Assembly: GCF_013167895.1 (NCBI RefSeq)
Contig: NZ_BLWC01000001.1
Location: 5,270,001-5,334,000, forward strand
Length of the DNA stretch: 64,000 nucleotides
Origin: Streptomyces fulvorobeus
Lineage (GTDB): Bacteria; Actinomycetota; Actinomycetes; Streptomycetales; Streptomycetaceae
Reading direction: 5' to 3'
Within the stretch, counting starts at the first letter, position 1; each line of letters starts with the position of its first letter. The notes below the pieces were generated by a model, which was not told where the DNA came from, did no database searches, and worked only from the letters and a program-made list of their open reading frames with translations. The position numbers were made by a program, and so were the translations under genes. Of the stretch, positions 56,201-64,000 are shown in pieces.

Positions 56201-56966
56201 ACGACCAACTCGCTTTCGTCCTGCCGGAATTCGTCATCTCCCGCAGCTCCGAGCGGGGATTGCTGGAGCCGCTGGTGGTGACCCCGTTGACCGGGGCCCG
56301 GAACCGGACGGCCGAGCAGTCGTCGGCCGTGACGAACCACGGGTCGTTCGCGTATGTGGCGAGTTCCGGCTGGTAAACGTTGGTGGGAGACTCCTCCTCG
56401 CCCACCGGCAGCCCGATGTACCAGTCCGTCAGGTCCAGCACGTCGGCAGGGTACGCGCAGGAGCCGCCACCGTCGCCTCCGCCTCCATCGGCCCCGTACA
56501 CGTCCGTCTCGGTGATGCTGGTCCAGTCGTTGACTGTGTTGCCATGGCCCACGATCCGCACGTAGCGGGCCGAGGCGTCGGCAAAGTCGTGGCTCTGCTG
56601 CCCGAGCGTGGTACCGCTGGTGGCTTTCCGGCTCAGGACCGTGGTCCACGACGATCCGTCGGCGGACAACTGGACGTCGAAGGTGCTCTTCCTGCTGTCC
56701 CCCCGGTGCCAGGCGACCGACACCGACCCGACGGTCCGGGCCGAGCCGAGGTCGTAGCGGATCCACGCCCCGTCGCCCTCGGCCGACCAGCGGGTGCTCA
56801 GGTCGTTGTCCAGGGTGTTGGCGGCGACGTTGCCGTCATCGGCGCTCGCCGTGACGCTCCTGACCTCCAGCGGAGAGGTGTCGGCTGCCGATGCGACCGG
56901 GTGGAACACACCCGACACTCCGACGGCGACCGCACCCACCAACAGCGCATGAAACGCGCGTCTCAT
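53254..56966 (-). CDS. Secreted multi-enzyme: CBM32-PL7-GH16-CBM32-PL6, frameshifted
   Basis: About 1,237 residues if repaired. Signal peptide 1-28 ('PVASAAD'). CBM32 (30-165). PL7 alginate lyase domain (168-390) with 'NPRSELREM', 'AGQIHD' and 'YFKAGAYTQ'. GH16-like domain (400-630) with the catalytic ExDxxE in 'NGEYDWVETSD'. Second CBM32 (648-773), nearly the same as the first. PL6 right-handed helix (790-1236, 'TYSIDGITGKNGT', 'ITFEGLTFTNSDTL', 'NNEMEAIRVGWS'). It should attack alginate through two lyase folds, with a third glycan site. The frame breaks at a C4 run on the plus strand (55779-55782), between PL7 and GH16; one extra base restores it. Confidence 0.85.
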
Positions 56967-57307
56967 AGGACCTCGCTTCGATTGACGGGCCGGGCGGCCG
57001 ATACGGCCGGCCCGGGGCCGGACGGTTGTGGTCGATAACCGTGAACTGGCGCACCGTGAGGTGGTGCTCCAAAGGCCAGGGAGTACCGTGTCAGACGCGT
57101 GACGGGACCCCTCCCGCGCTGGTCGTGGCGCGGTGCGCGCAGGCGGGAGTGCTGGGCGATCGTCGTCTGTGTTGCAGCGGCCAGCTTCGGCCAGGGGCGC
57201 CAGGAGTGAGCAGACCGGGCCTGGGCGCTCCAGGCCGGGTGGTTGTGGTCGGTCGTAGTCGAGACGCTGCAGCAGTAGCTGTGCTTCGTCGAGCAGGGCC
57301 TGACCGC
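56967..57307. other. Intergenic between large lyase and DUF6262 fragment
   Basis: The first part is the lyase promoter region. The rest reads as weak frames in both directions and probably holds the degraded 5' part of the neighbouring transposon-type gene. No structure was noted. Confidence 0.4.
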
Positions 57308-57976
57308 GTGCCGTCGGGGCGACCGGCCGTCTGCGGCACCGCCCAGGCTCTGCGAGCCCGGAGCCAGAAGACCGAAGCCGGTCGCGTCCGCATCAGAAGC
57401 GTCGTCGACCAGCTCACCAGGAGCGGCGGCCCGATCACCGTGGCCGCGGTGGCCCGGCAGGCAGTCGTCTCGCGCACCTTCCTCTACGAGCACGCCGGGG
57501 CCCGGAACCTCGTCGCCGAGGCTGCCCTCCGGGCCTGCGGACTGCGAGCGCGGACGGCTCAAACCCAGCGCGAGGTGGTGGAGGCTTCCTGGCGTGAACG
57601 CGCACTCAACACCGAGGTGGCACTCAAGGCCACCAATGCGGAGGTCGTCAACCAGCGAGAGCGCATCGCCGAACTGCTCGGCCGGGTCGCTGAACTGCAG
57701 GGCGAGTGGACCGACGCCGACGTCCTGCGCATCACGACCGCCAACGTCGCCCTGCGACGCGAGGTCAGGGTGCTGACGGCCGAACGTGCCCGCCTCACGA
57801 AGCGTCTAGCTGCCGCCAGGGACAACGCACGGTTCGCCGACAAGCGCATCGCCGCACTCGAAGTACAGATCGCCGAACAGTTCACCGCCCCACCCTCCCC
57901 GGCCGCTGGCGCCCTGCGCCCGCTGCGCGACCCAGACGGTCCCGAGCTGGACGAGGACGACGTCGGAGTGGGCTGA
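57308..57976 (+). CDS. DUF6262 protein of a transposon-type module, 5' uncertain
   Basis: About 222 residues: an N-terminal TetR-like HTH ('GGPITVAAVARQAVVSRTFL', near residue 45) and a long coiled coil (about 85-195, 'ALNTEVALKATNAEVVNQRE', 'ALRREVRVLTAERARLTKRL'). DUF6262 proteins usually accompany two tyrosine recombinases in Tn554-like modules; both are missing here. The first 90 codons of the longer frame look non-coding and 57308 is only a plausible GTG. This is probably the orphan end of a degraded element. Confidence 0.6.
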   Translation: MPSGRPAVCGTAQALRARSQKTEAGRVRIRSVVDQLTRSGGPITVAAVARQAVVSRTFLYEHAGARNLVAEAALRACGLRARTAQTQREVVEASWRERALNTEVALKATNAEVVNQRERIAELLGRVAELQGEWTDADVLRITTANVALRREVRVLTAERARLTKRLAAARDNARFADKRIAALEVQIAEQFTAPPSPAAGALRPLRDPDGPELDEDDVGVG

Positions 57977-58060
57977 CGGGGCGCCGGTTCCATGGTGTGC
58001 TCCGGCGGACGCCAGGGTGATGTGGGGCCAAGGTACGGCTGAGGCGCTGTTCCGTGTGTG

Positions 58061-58693
58061 TCAGCCGGTGCGTCGGACGGCGATGACGTTGTCGGTGACG
58101 GTCGCGGTTTGTCCTTCGGGTCCGGTGGCGGTGCGCTGGGGTGCGTCGCCTCGTTCGACGGCCCAGGTGTTGTCGAGCTGGAGTGAGGCGATGACGTCCT
58201 CGGGGGTGGGGTAGTGGATGTCCTGGCCGGCCTGCCAGGACCAGGGTGCGGTGGAGGCGTGTTCGATCACGATCAGGCGCCCGCCGGGTGCTACGGCCTG
58301 GGCGGCTCGCCGCAGGACGCTCTCGCGGGCGATGGTGACGGGGGTGTGGAAGTAGGTGGCGGTGACCAGGTCCCAGGCGCCGTCGGGGAAGGTCTGGGAG
58401 AGGTCGTGCTGCTGGGGGTGGATCCGGTCGGTGAGGCCGGTGGCCGCGGCGCCTGCCGCGACGCGGTCGAGGGCGGTCTGGGAGACGTCGACGGGGGTGA
58501 CGTCCCAACCCTGGGCGGCGAGCCAGAGTGCGTCGCCGCCGTGGCCGCAGCCCAGGTCCAGGGCTGTGCCCGGAGCGGGTGCCAGGTCGGCGAGCAGGGC
58601 GGTCAGGACGGCGTTGGGCTTGGTGCCCCACTGCGCGTCCATGCCGGCGTAGTGCTTCTCCCAGAACGCGGCGGAGTCGTTGGCGCTGTTCAT
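58061..58693 (-). CDS. Class I SAM-dependent methyltransferase
   Basis: 210 residues. The SAM motif I 'ALDLGCGHGGDALWLAAQGW' is at about residue 43, with 'VTPVDVSQTALDR' next and motif IV/post-I 'WDLVTATYFHTP' near residue 105. It resembles TehB/thiopurine-type methyltransferases that modify toxic small molecules. It is downstream of, and probably co-transcribed with, the MFS exporter (25-bp gap), so both may detoxify the same compound. Confidence 0.85.
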   Translation of the reverse strand: MNSANDSAAFWEKHYAGMDAQWGTKPNAVLTALLADLAPAPGTALDLGCGHGGDALWLAAQGWDVTPVDVSQTALDRVAAGAAATGLTDRIHPQQHDLSQTFPDGAWDLVTATYFHTPVTIARESVLRRAAQAVAPGGRLIVIEHASTAPWSWQAGQDIHYPTPEDVIASLQLDNTWAVERGDAPQRTATGPEGQTATVTDNVIAVRRTG

Positions 58694-58718
58694 GTGCGGG
58701 GCCTTTCGGTGCGGGTGG

Positions 58719-60182
58719 TCAGGAGGTGGCGGCGCTGGTGCGGCGGCTGGTGATGAGGAGGCCGGTGGCGGCGAGGGCGAGGGCGAACAGGGCGCCGCTG
58801 GCGAGGAAGGCGATCCGGTAACCGTGCACGTATCCGTCCAGTTGGACGGCCTGCGACACGGTGCCGGTGTGACCGGCGAGGAAGTTGGTGAGGGCGGAGA
58901 CGTAGAGGGTGTTGAGGAGGGCGGGGCCGATGGCGCCGCCGACCTGCTGGGTGGTGCTGATCATCGCGCTGGCGACACCGGTGTCGGACGGGGAGATACC
59001 GGCAAGGGCGATGTTGGGCAGGGCGACGAAGAACGCGCCCAGACCGAGACCGGTCAGGATCATGGCGGGCAGCACGACGGCCAGGTAGCCCTCGGCGGGT
59101 TTGAGCAGCGTCAGCCACAGAGTGCCGACCAGTGCAACGGCAATGCCGGCTGTCATCAGCGTCTTCGGGCCAAGTTTGGGGACCAGCGGCGCGCCGAGGG
59201 AGGCTGCCGCGATGATGCCGGCGCTGAAGGGCAGGAACGCCAGCCCTGCACGAAGTGGCTGGTAGTCGAGGTTGATCTGGAGGTAGTAGGTCAGGAACAG
59301 CATCAGGCCGAACATGCCCGCCCCGATCAGCAGGGAGGCGAGAAACGCGCCGCCGCGGTCCCGGTCCCAGACGACGCGCAGCGGCAGCAGCGGGTGGGCG
59401 GTGCGTTGCTCGACCAGGACGAAGCAGGCCAGCAGCGCCAGGCCCGCGGCGAGCAGGAGCCAGGTCGCCGGAGTGTGCCAGCCCGCTTCCGCGGCGTGGG
59501 TGAAGCCCCAGACGACGGCGACCAGGCCGGCGGTGACCAGCAGCGCGCCGGGGATGTCGTAGCGGCGGGTGCCCTCGGCGCGGCCCTCCTTGAGAATCGG
59601 CAGGGCGGCCAGGGCGACCGCGAGGGCGATGGGGGTGTTGACGAACAGGCACCAGCGCCAGCTGGTGTACTCGGTCAGCAGGCCGCCCGCGATCAGTCCG
59701 ACCGCGCCGCCGGCGCCCTGCAGGGCGCCGTAGACGCCGAACGCCTTGGCCCGCTCGCGTGTGTCGGTGAAGGTGACCGCGATCAGGGACAGGGCGGCCG
59801 GGGCCAGCAGGGCGGCGAACACGCCTTGCAGGGCGCGCCCGGCGAACAGTGTCGCCCCGTTCGGGGCGATGCCCGCGATCATGGAGACGACGGCGAAGCC
59901 GATCAGGCCGATCAGGAAGACGCGCTTGCGGCCGACGAAGTCGACGACCCGGCCTCCGAGCAGCAGCAGACCGCCGAAGGTGAGGGCGTAGGCGGTCACC
60001 GCCCACTGCCGGTTCGCGTCGCTGATGTCCAGATCGGCCTGGGCCTGCGGGAGGGCGATGTTGATGATGGAGGCGTCCAGCACCACCATCAGCGTCGCCA
60101 CCGAGATCACCGTCAGCGCCCACCAGCGCCGCGGGTCCAAAGCGTCATCGCGGCGGTCCACCGCGTCGGTTTCCGTCGTCAT
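58719..60182 (-). CDS. MFS drug exporter, DHA2 (EmrB/QacA) family
   Basis: 487 residues with 14 predicted membrane segments. Motif A 'GGRVVDFVGRKRVFLIGLI' (cited in part) is near residue 78, and the N-terminal 'VVLDASIINIALPQAQADL' is typical of DHA2 exporters. It pumps drugs out with proton influx. It is divergent from an XRE-cupin regulator 145 bp away and upstream of a methyltransferase in the same direction. Confidence 0.9.
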   Translation of the reverse strand: MTTETDAVDRRDDALDPRRWWALTVISVATLMVVLDASIINIALPQAQADLDISDANRQWAVTAYALTFGGLLLLGGRVVDFVGRKRVFLIGLIGFAVVSMIAGIAPNGATLFAGRALQGVFAALLAPAALSLIAVTFTDTRERAKAFGVYGALQGAGGAVGLIAGGLLTEYTSWRWCLFVNTPIALAVALAALPILKEGRAEGTRRYDIPGALLVTAGLVAVVWGFTHAAEAGWHTPATWLLLAAGLALLACFVLVEQRTAHPLLPLRVVWDRDRGGAFLASLLIGAGMFGLMLFLTYYLQINLDYQPLRAGLAFLPFSAGIIAAASLGAPLVPKLGPKTLMTAGIAVALVGTLWLTLLKPAEGYLAVVLPAMILTGLGLGAFFVALPNIALAGISPSDTGVASAMISTTQQVGGAIGPALLNTLYVSALTNFLAGHTGTVSQAVQLDGYVHGYRIAFLASGALFALALAATGLLITSRRTSAATS

Positions 60183-60301
60183 CGCAGGGGCCAGTCCTCA
60201 GCAGATCAAAGGGAAAAGGTCAGGTCATAAGCGGGCCGCCGGACAATCGGCCGGGCCGCTGGTACGACATTGCGACGGCCACTGCTGGAGTTGCAAAGTC
60301 T

Positions 60302-60318
60302 CATGCTGTTTCAGCATG
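60302..60318. promoter_or_regulatory. 7-3-7 palindrome near the XRE-cupin start
   Basis: CATGCTG-TTT-CAGCATG, perfect. It lies 10 bases before the XRE-cupin ATG and 120 bp from the MFS ATG, a natural position for autoregulation and exporter control. Confidence 0.6.
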
Positions 60319-60327
60319 CTGGTGGGT

Positions 60328-60912
60328 ATGAGCGCCGCACATCACATCGGGAAGAAGGACCGGCTGGCCGCGGTCGGGCCGCGGCTGCGGGACCTGCGCC
60401 GCCGGCACGGTCTGACGCTGGCCGCTCTGGCCGAGCAGACCGGGATCAACGAGAGCACGCTCTCCCGTCTTGAGGGCGGGAGTCGCAAACCGACCCTGGA
60501 GATGCTGCTGCCGCTCGCCGAGGTCTACGCCGTACCCCTGGACGAGCTTGTCGGCGCACCGCGCACCGGGGACCCGCGCATCCACCTCAAACCGGTCGTC
60601 CGCGACGGCATGACCTTCGTGCCGCTGAGCCGGCCCGGCGGCGTCCAGGCCCACAAGCTCCTCATCCCGCCCCGGCCCGGCACCGAACCGCAGCTGAGTA
60701 CCCACGAGGGCTTCGAATGGGTCTACGTCCTCACCGGCCGGCTGCGCCTGCTGCTCGGCGAGGAGAGGGTGGTCCTCAAGCCCGGGGAGGCCGCCGAGTT
60801 CGACACCCACGTGCCGCACTGGCTCGGCCCCGACGACGACCGCACCGTGGAACTTCTGATCCTCTTCGGCGCCCAGGGAGAGCGGGCCCATCTCAAGGCC
60901 CGCACCCGCTGA
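60328..60912 (+). CDS. XRE family regulator with cupin sensor
   Basis: 194 residues: an XRE helix-turn-helix (residues 15-70, 'LTLAALAEQTGINESTLSRL') and a C-terminal cupin (about 95-180, 'HEGFEWVYVLTGRLRLLLGE', 'FDTHVPHWLG'). The cupin binds a small ligand. It probably represses the divergent exporter operon and itself through the palindrome at 60302. No clear Shine-Dalgarno precedes ATG 60328; ATG 60316 lies inside the palindrome. Confidence 0.87.
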   Translation: MSAAHHIGKKDRLAAVGPRLRDLRRRHGLTLAALAEQTGINESTLSRLEGGSRKPTLEMLLPLAEVYAVPLDELVGAPRTGDPRIHLKPVVRDGMTFVPLSRPGGVQAHKLLIPPRPGTEPQLSTHEGFEWVYVLTGRLRLLLGEERVVLKPGEAAEFDTHVPHWLGPDDDRTVELLILFGAQGERAHLKARTR

Positions 60913-60937
60913 ACCGTGCCTGCTGCGACGGCACCGC

Positions 60938-61950
60938 TCAGCGACCGTCCACGAGACCCTCCGAACCATGCACGCGTGGGCCCAGCACCCGCCGCGACAC
61001 CTCGGCCTCCATCGCCCCGCCGAACACCTCCGCGCCCGAGACCGCAGCACGCCAGGCAGCCGCCCGGCCGGCGTCGGTCATCAGCAGGTTCATATTGATC
61101 GCCGCTGCCGCACCGACCCCGGCCGCCATGGCCTGGGGAACGCCCGCCATCACATCGCTGACGTTGCCCGCCGCCCACACCCCCGCGACCCCGGTGAAAC
61201 CCGAGCCGTCCACCACCACCTGCTCACCGATCCCCATCGGATCTCCCGCACCTGAAGGCCCAGACCGTCGAGGAAACCGGCCCGCGCCACGAACCGCGGC
61301 GCCACCACCAGCTCCTGAACCGGCACCACCACCCCGACACCAGACGCACCCCCACCAGCCGGTCCCGGTCCGCATCGACGACCAGAGCGCCGACCCGGCC
61401 CTCGACCACACCCACACCCAGACCAGCCAGCTGCTCCCACTGCTCCTCGGTCAGCCCCGCGCCCTCGTGCAGGAACAGGGTGACCTCCTTCGACAGCTGC
61501 CTGAACAGCAGAGCCTGGTGGAAGCTGCCCAGCACACCGATCACCCGATCGCGGACCTCCCAACCGTGGCAGTACACGCAGTGCAGGACATCACGCCCCC
61601 ACCGCTCGGCCAGCCCGGACACCTCCGGCAGCTCATCGACCAGCCCCGTCGTCACCAGCACCCGCCGCGCCCGCACCCGCTGCCAGTCCTCGGTGACCAC
61701 CGAGAACTCCTCGCCGGCCCGGTGCACCTGCGCCACCCGGCCGGAGACCACCCGGCCGCCGTACGCCGCAACCTCCTGCCGCCCCAGCCGCAGCAGCTCC
61801 AGCGGCGACATGCCCTCCCGGCCCGGAATGCCGTGCGCACCGACGCCGACGGCCGGAGCGTTGCGCGGTTCCCCCGCGTCGATCACCAGCACCGACCGGA
61901 TCACCCGGCCCAGCGTCAGCGCGGCCGAAAGGCCCGCCGCCCCTCCGACG
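60938..61950 (-). pseudogene. Thioredoxin reductase-like FAD oxidoreductase, broken
   Basis: Recognisable pieces lie in three frames: 'AAGLSAALTLGRVIRSVLVI', 'HGIPGREGMSPLELLRLGRQ', 'LHCVYCHGWEVRDRVIGVLG' with the CxxC-type 'CVYC' (first frame); 'VVVPVQELVVAPRFVARAGF' (second); 'GFTGVAGVWAAGNVSDVMAG' (third). Joins need one extra base at the C4 run 61332-61335 and one at about 61239. The N-terminus is also cut: the Rossmann motif is shortened at about 61940-61950, where unrelated sequence begins. It resembles the bacillithiol/thioredoxin-type oxidoreductases often found next to XRE regulators. Confidence 0.75.
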
Positions 61951-61952
61951 AC

Positions 61953-62133
61953 TACGACACCTTCCACACCTCGGTGTCCCTCAACGGCCAGATCATCGAC
62001 CGCCCCACCGCAGCCCTCGGCCAGGACGGGCGCGTCAACGTCTTCGTCAAGGGCACCGACAAGGCACTGTGCGTCTCCGTGCAGTCCGCCGAGAACAACA
62101 CCACCTACCAGGACTTCCAGTCGACCACACAGC
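61953..62133 (+). pseudogene. PLL-like/tectonin-type lectin fragment
   Basis: The plus strand reads about 60 codons of one propeller-type repeat ('TFHTSVSLNGQIIDRPTAAL', 'DGRVNVFVKGTDKALCVSVQ', 'NNTTYQDFQS'), as in secreted PLL-like or tectonin lectins. Both ends run into unrelated sequence. The left end coincides with the truncated Rossmann motif of the antisense oxidoreductase, so the two genes were joined by a recombination. Confidence 0.6.
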
Positions 62134-62463
62134 ACCACCGGGCATCTTCGGACGGGCCGACGGCGAATCCAGCACGTCCGAAGACGCATCCCCTCAAGCG
62201 CTCACGTCCCGGCGCGTCGCCAGCGCCCCTACGCCCCAGTCCACGACGAGGCCGGCGGGCAGGCCGTACCCGCACCGCGCACCCCGGGCCGCACCACCGC
62301 GGAGCCCGGGGTGCGCGGTGGTGCGGTCCGACAGGGCGGGATGCGCCGGCGGAGCGATTGTGCGCACCTCGTCCGAGTGGCGACAGCCCGGACTCCTCGG
62401 CAGCTGGACCATGCTTCGCCATGATGCCGGTACCTCCATAAAAGCCGTGAAAGAGAGATACCC
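62134..62463. other. Intergenic, no gene seen
   Basis: Follows the lectin fragment and precedes the small secreted protein gene. An AAAGAGAG ribosome-binding site at its end serves the latter. A mild inverted repeat in the 62250-62330 region (CCGGG-rich) may be a hairpin. Confidence 0.35.
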
Positions 62464-62808
62464 ATGCGTCTTCGCTCCGCCCTGGCCGCCTCCGCCGGCG
62501 CCCTCGCGCTCCTTCTCGCCACGCCCGGCCCCGCCTCTGCCGCCTCCGGCCAGTTCCGTTACACCTACACCACCACCGACGGATACGAAGCCGTCGGCTT
62601 CATGAACAACCCCGACAGCGGCACCTGCATCAACATCCAGGGACCCGGATCCGAGCCCGGCTCGGCCGCCTACGCACCGCACAACCGCACAGACGCCACG
62701 GCCACCGTGTTCCTCGAAGCCGGCTGCGAGGGCGACGCCTTCTACACCCTGCGCCCCGGAGGAGGCGCCTCGGACCGTCTCCTCGTGCGTTCGGTCGTCT
62801 TCTCCTGA
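62464..62808 (+). CDS. Small secreted protein
   Basis: 114 residues: a signal peptide (1-27, 'GPASAAS') and a mature part of about 87 residues with two Cys ('SGTCINIQGPGSEPGSAAY' and 'FLEAGCEGDAFYTLRPGGGA'). It is probably a single disulphide-bonded beta domain, common and uncharacterised in streptomycetes. AAAGAGAG precedes the ATG by about 6 bases. Intact despite neighbours that are fragments. Confidence 0.7.
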   Translation: MRLRSALAASAGALALLLATPGPASAASGQFRYTYTTTDGYEAVGFMNNPDSGTCINIQGPGSEPGSAAYAPHNRTDATATVFLEAGCEGDAFYTLRPGGGASDRLLVRSVVFS

Positions 62809-62925
62809 GACCAGGCGGGTCGTGGGCGCGTACTCGCCCTGTGAGCTCATCCTCCGGTACGTCGAACGCCTCGGTCACGGTGGCCAAGTGGTCGGCTCCG
62901 GAACTCATTCGGGGGTTGATCAAGT

Positions 62926-63240
62926 AGCCGGGGCGGTGGAGAATTCTTCGTGTCGGCCGGGTTGGTGTCGGTCGAGTCGGGCCAGTAGATCGTCCAGGTC
63001 GGAAGTGGTGAACTTCCACTGGTACGGCTGTGCCGTGGCGTTGTAGCGGTCTTCGAAGGCTTGGAGCCGGTCCCGGACCTGGTCGAGGTTGGGTGAACCG
63101 GGCAGGGCGTCCAGACCGTTTGCGGTCGGCCAGGGCTGGTAGGCCACCATGGGCGAGCCGGCCACGCCAGGTCCGGACCGTGTCCACGTGCAGGTGGCGC
63201 TCGGCGGCGGTCAGCACCACGGCCACGGCAGCGCGTATGG
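62926..63240 (-). pseudogene. IS630-type transposase with internal deletion
   Basis: N-terminal HTH sequence ('VDTVRTWRGRLAHGGLPALA', 'DRKRSGRPARFT', about 63080-63230) is followed by the C-terminal end in another frame ('FEDRYNATAQPYQWKFTTSD', 'LDDLLARLDRH', about 62940-63080). The DDE catalytic core is missing. Typical of a decayed IS630 copy. Confidence 0.65.
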
Positions 63241-63366
63241 ACAAGTACCTGCCTCCTGGGGCCTGCGGCAGGCCGATGAGGCCGAGCGTTTTCGACTGTT
63301 CCCCGCCCTTCCTTTTTCTCCATTGGATTTCGAAGGAGACAGGAAGAGCGGGCTGGGACTGCACGT

Positions 63367-63404
63367 ATGACGGGCCGCCGACCCGCAGGGCGGCGGCCCG
63401 TCAT
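63367..63404. terminator. 14-bp hairpin
   Basis: ATGACGGGCCGCCG (63367-63380) pairs with CGGCGGCCCGTCAT (63391-63404), with a further CCC/GGG just inside the stem. It is 80 bases downstream of the TPR gene stop and probably its terminator. Confidence 0.6.
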
Positions 63405-63483
63405 GACCATTGAAAGGTCGTCAGCACCGGCGCGGACAGACGGGTTTACGCAGGCGTCTCGCGTGTCCGAGGATCGGAGGCGC

Positions 63484-64000
63484 TCACGCGGCGGACCGGA
63501 CTTCGATCGCGTGGCTGAGGGCGGACTGCTCATCGTCGGGAAGCCGACGTTCGGCGTGGAGCATGCGCAGGGCAGTGGTGATGCGTTCGTTGTCCTCGGG
63601 TGTGCCGAGGCTGCCCATGTACGGAGGCAGCAGCAGACTCAGAGCTTCGAGGTCCGTGCGTGCGCAGAGCCGGGTGATGAGTTCGCCGACGGGGTCCTCG
63701 TGATGCTGTGGTGCGGACAGGGCGGTGGCGCGCAGTCCTGCGGCGATGCGGTAGCGGAGCCATTGCTGGTGGGGGCCGGCCGGGACCGCGTCGATGTGCT
63801 TGGCCGCGGTGTCGAAGTGCTCGCGGGCCTGGTCGATCTGGCCCAGATCGCGGTGGGCTCGGGCCATATTGCCGTGAAGTGAGGCGTAGAAGCCGCGGAC
63901 GCGGTCGTCGCCGACCTTGTCGGCCCGGTTCAGGCATTCCTGGTTCCAGTGCAGGGTCTCCTGCGGGGTCGGCTGGTGCCGGGCGAGGTAGTGCGCGGCG
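63484..64000 (-). CDS. Tetratricopeptide-repeat protein, N-terminus outside the window
   Basis: The frame is open to the right edge. At least 172 residues of helical hairpin repeats are visible ('HYLARHQPTPQETLHWNQEC', 'NMARAHRDLGQIDQAREHF', 'AGPHQQWLRYRIAAGLRAT'). This resembles the TPR C-terminal half of streptomycete regulators that start with an XRE HTH, but the N-terminus is not visible. Stop TGA at 63484. Confidence 0.7.
   Translation of the reverse strand, partial: AAHYLARHQPTPQETLHWNQECLNRADKVGDDRVRGFYASLHGNMARAHRDLGQIDQAREHFDTAAKHIDAVPAGPHQQWLRYRIAAGLRATALSAPQHHEDPVGELITRLCARTDLEALSLLLPPYMGSLGTPEDNERITTALRMLHAERRLPDDEQSALSHAIEVRSAA

Noticed and set aside
58680..60230. A 516-codon open frame antisense to the MFS exporter
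   Set aside because: Glycine/glutamine/glutamate-rich shadow of the exporter gene, with no plausible domain.

Overview
This window is GC-rich (roughly 70 percent), with long open frames, frequent GTG/TTG starts and ATGA-overlapped operons. These traits and the gene families (malate synthase/allantoin block, cold-shock/DEAD-box block, lasso-peptide locus, SARP-type regulator, Ser/Thr kinase) point to a Streptomyces chromosome. The left two thirds is mostly intact. From about 44.7 kb it becomes accessory, with transposase fragments, a chimeric junction and isolated enzymes.

0-13 kb: 5'-truncated fibronectin-III lipoprotein; an allantoin/glyoxylate block (malate synthase, NTP-transferase-like protein, AllR-type IclR repressor, allantoinase, allantoicase) with paired operators of one shared motif at both the malate synthase and allantoinase promoters; a quinol-monooxygenase-like protein; a WYL regulator sharing a perfect 11-5-11 palindrome with its divergent partner; an EamA exporter; a two-component system. 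13-20 kb: a sugar or polyol catabolic locus (Gfo/Idh/MocA dehydrogenase divergent from a GntR/UTRA regulator, FrcBCA-like ABC transporter, ROK kinase), with two TTGTC-NN-GACAA operators. 20-25.7 kb: a non-coding stretch with a diverged repeat and strong hairpins, a MerR-like HTH gene, a cold-shock gene, a DEAD-box helicase that has lost its second RecA domain, a CBS protein, an SCO5918-like protein and a PP2C phosphatase.

29-34 kb holds a lasso-peptide cluster in the order precursor, cyclase, RRE protein, leader peptidase, exporter. The predicted core, LLGRSGNDRLLLSKN, is a variant of the citrulassin family. 35-44.7 kb is the most coherent unusual locus: six secreted proteins share a cysteine-bearing SH3-like C-terminal module, either alone or fused to NlpC/P60, M23 and SxxK serine-hydrolase domains. 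They sit around a VanX-like M15 peptidase, a sigma factor and a 1,094-residue AfsR/SARP-type regulator. Between the regulator and the peptidase lie four CTGCA repeats at exact 11-bp spacing, the layout of a SARP operator.

45-64 kb: transposase fragments, a frameshifted PhoX-type phosphatase, a double-PGRP amidase with repeated peptidoglycan-binding modules, a kinase/FHA pair, a very large secreted enzyme (CBM32, PL7, GH16-like, CBM32, PL6), an MFS exporter/methyltransferase pair with a divergent XRE-cupin regulator, and a thioredoxin-reductase-like pseudogene fused to a lectin-like fragment.

At least six breaks in five otherwise intact-looking genes are single-base losses, mostly in short G or C runs. 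In one case an internal repeat copy proves the missing G. Base-calling error is at least as likely as real pseudogenisation, so the affected genes are described as if repaired and flagged.
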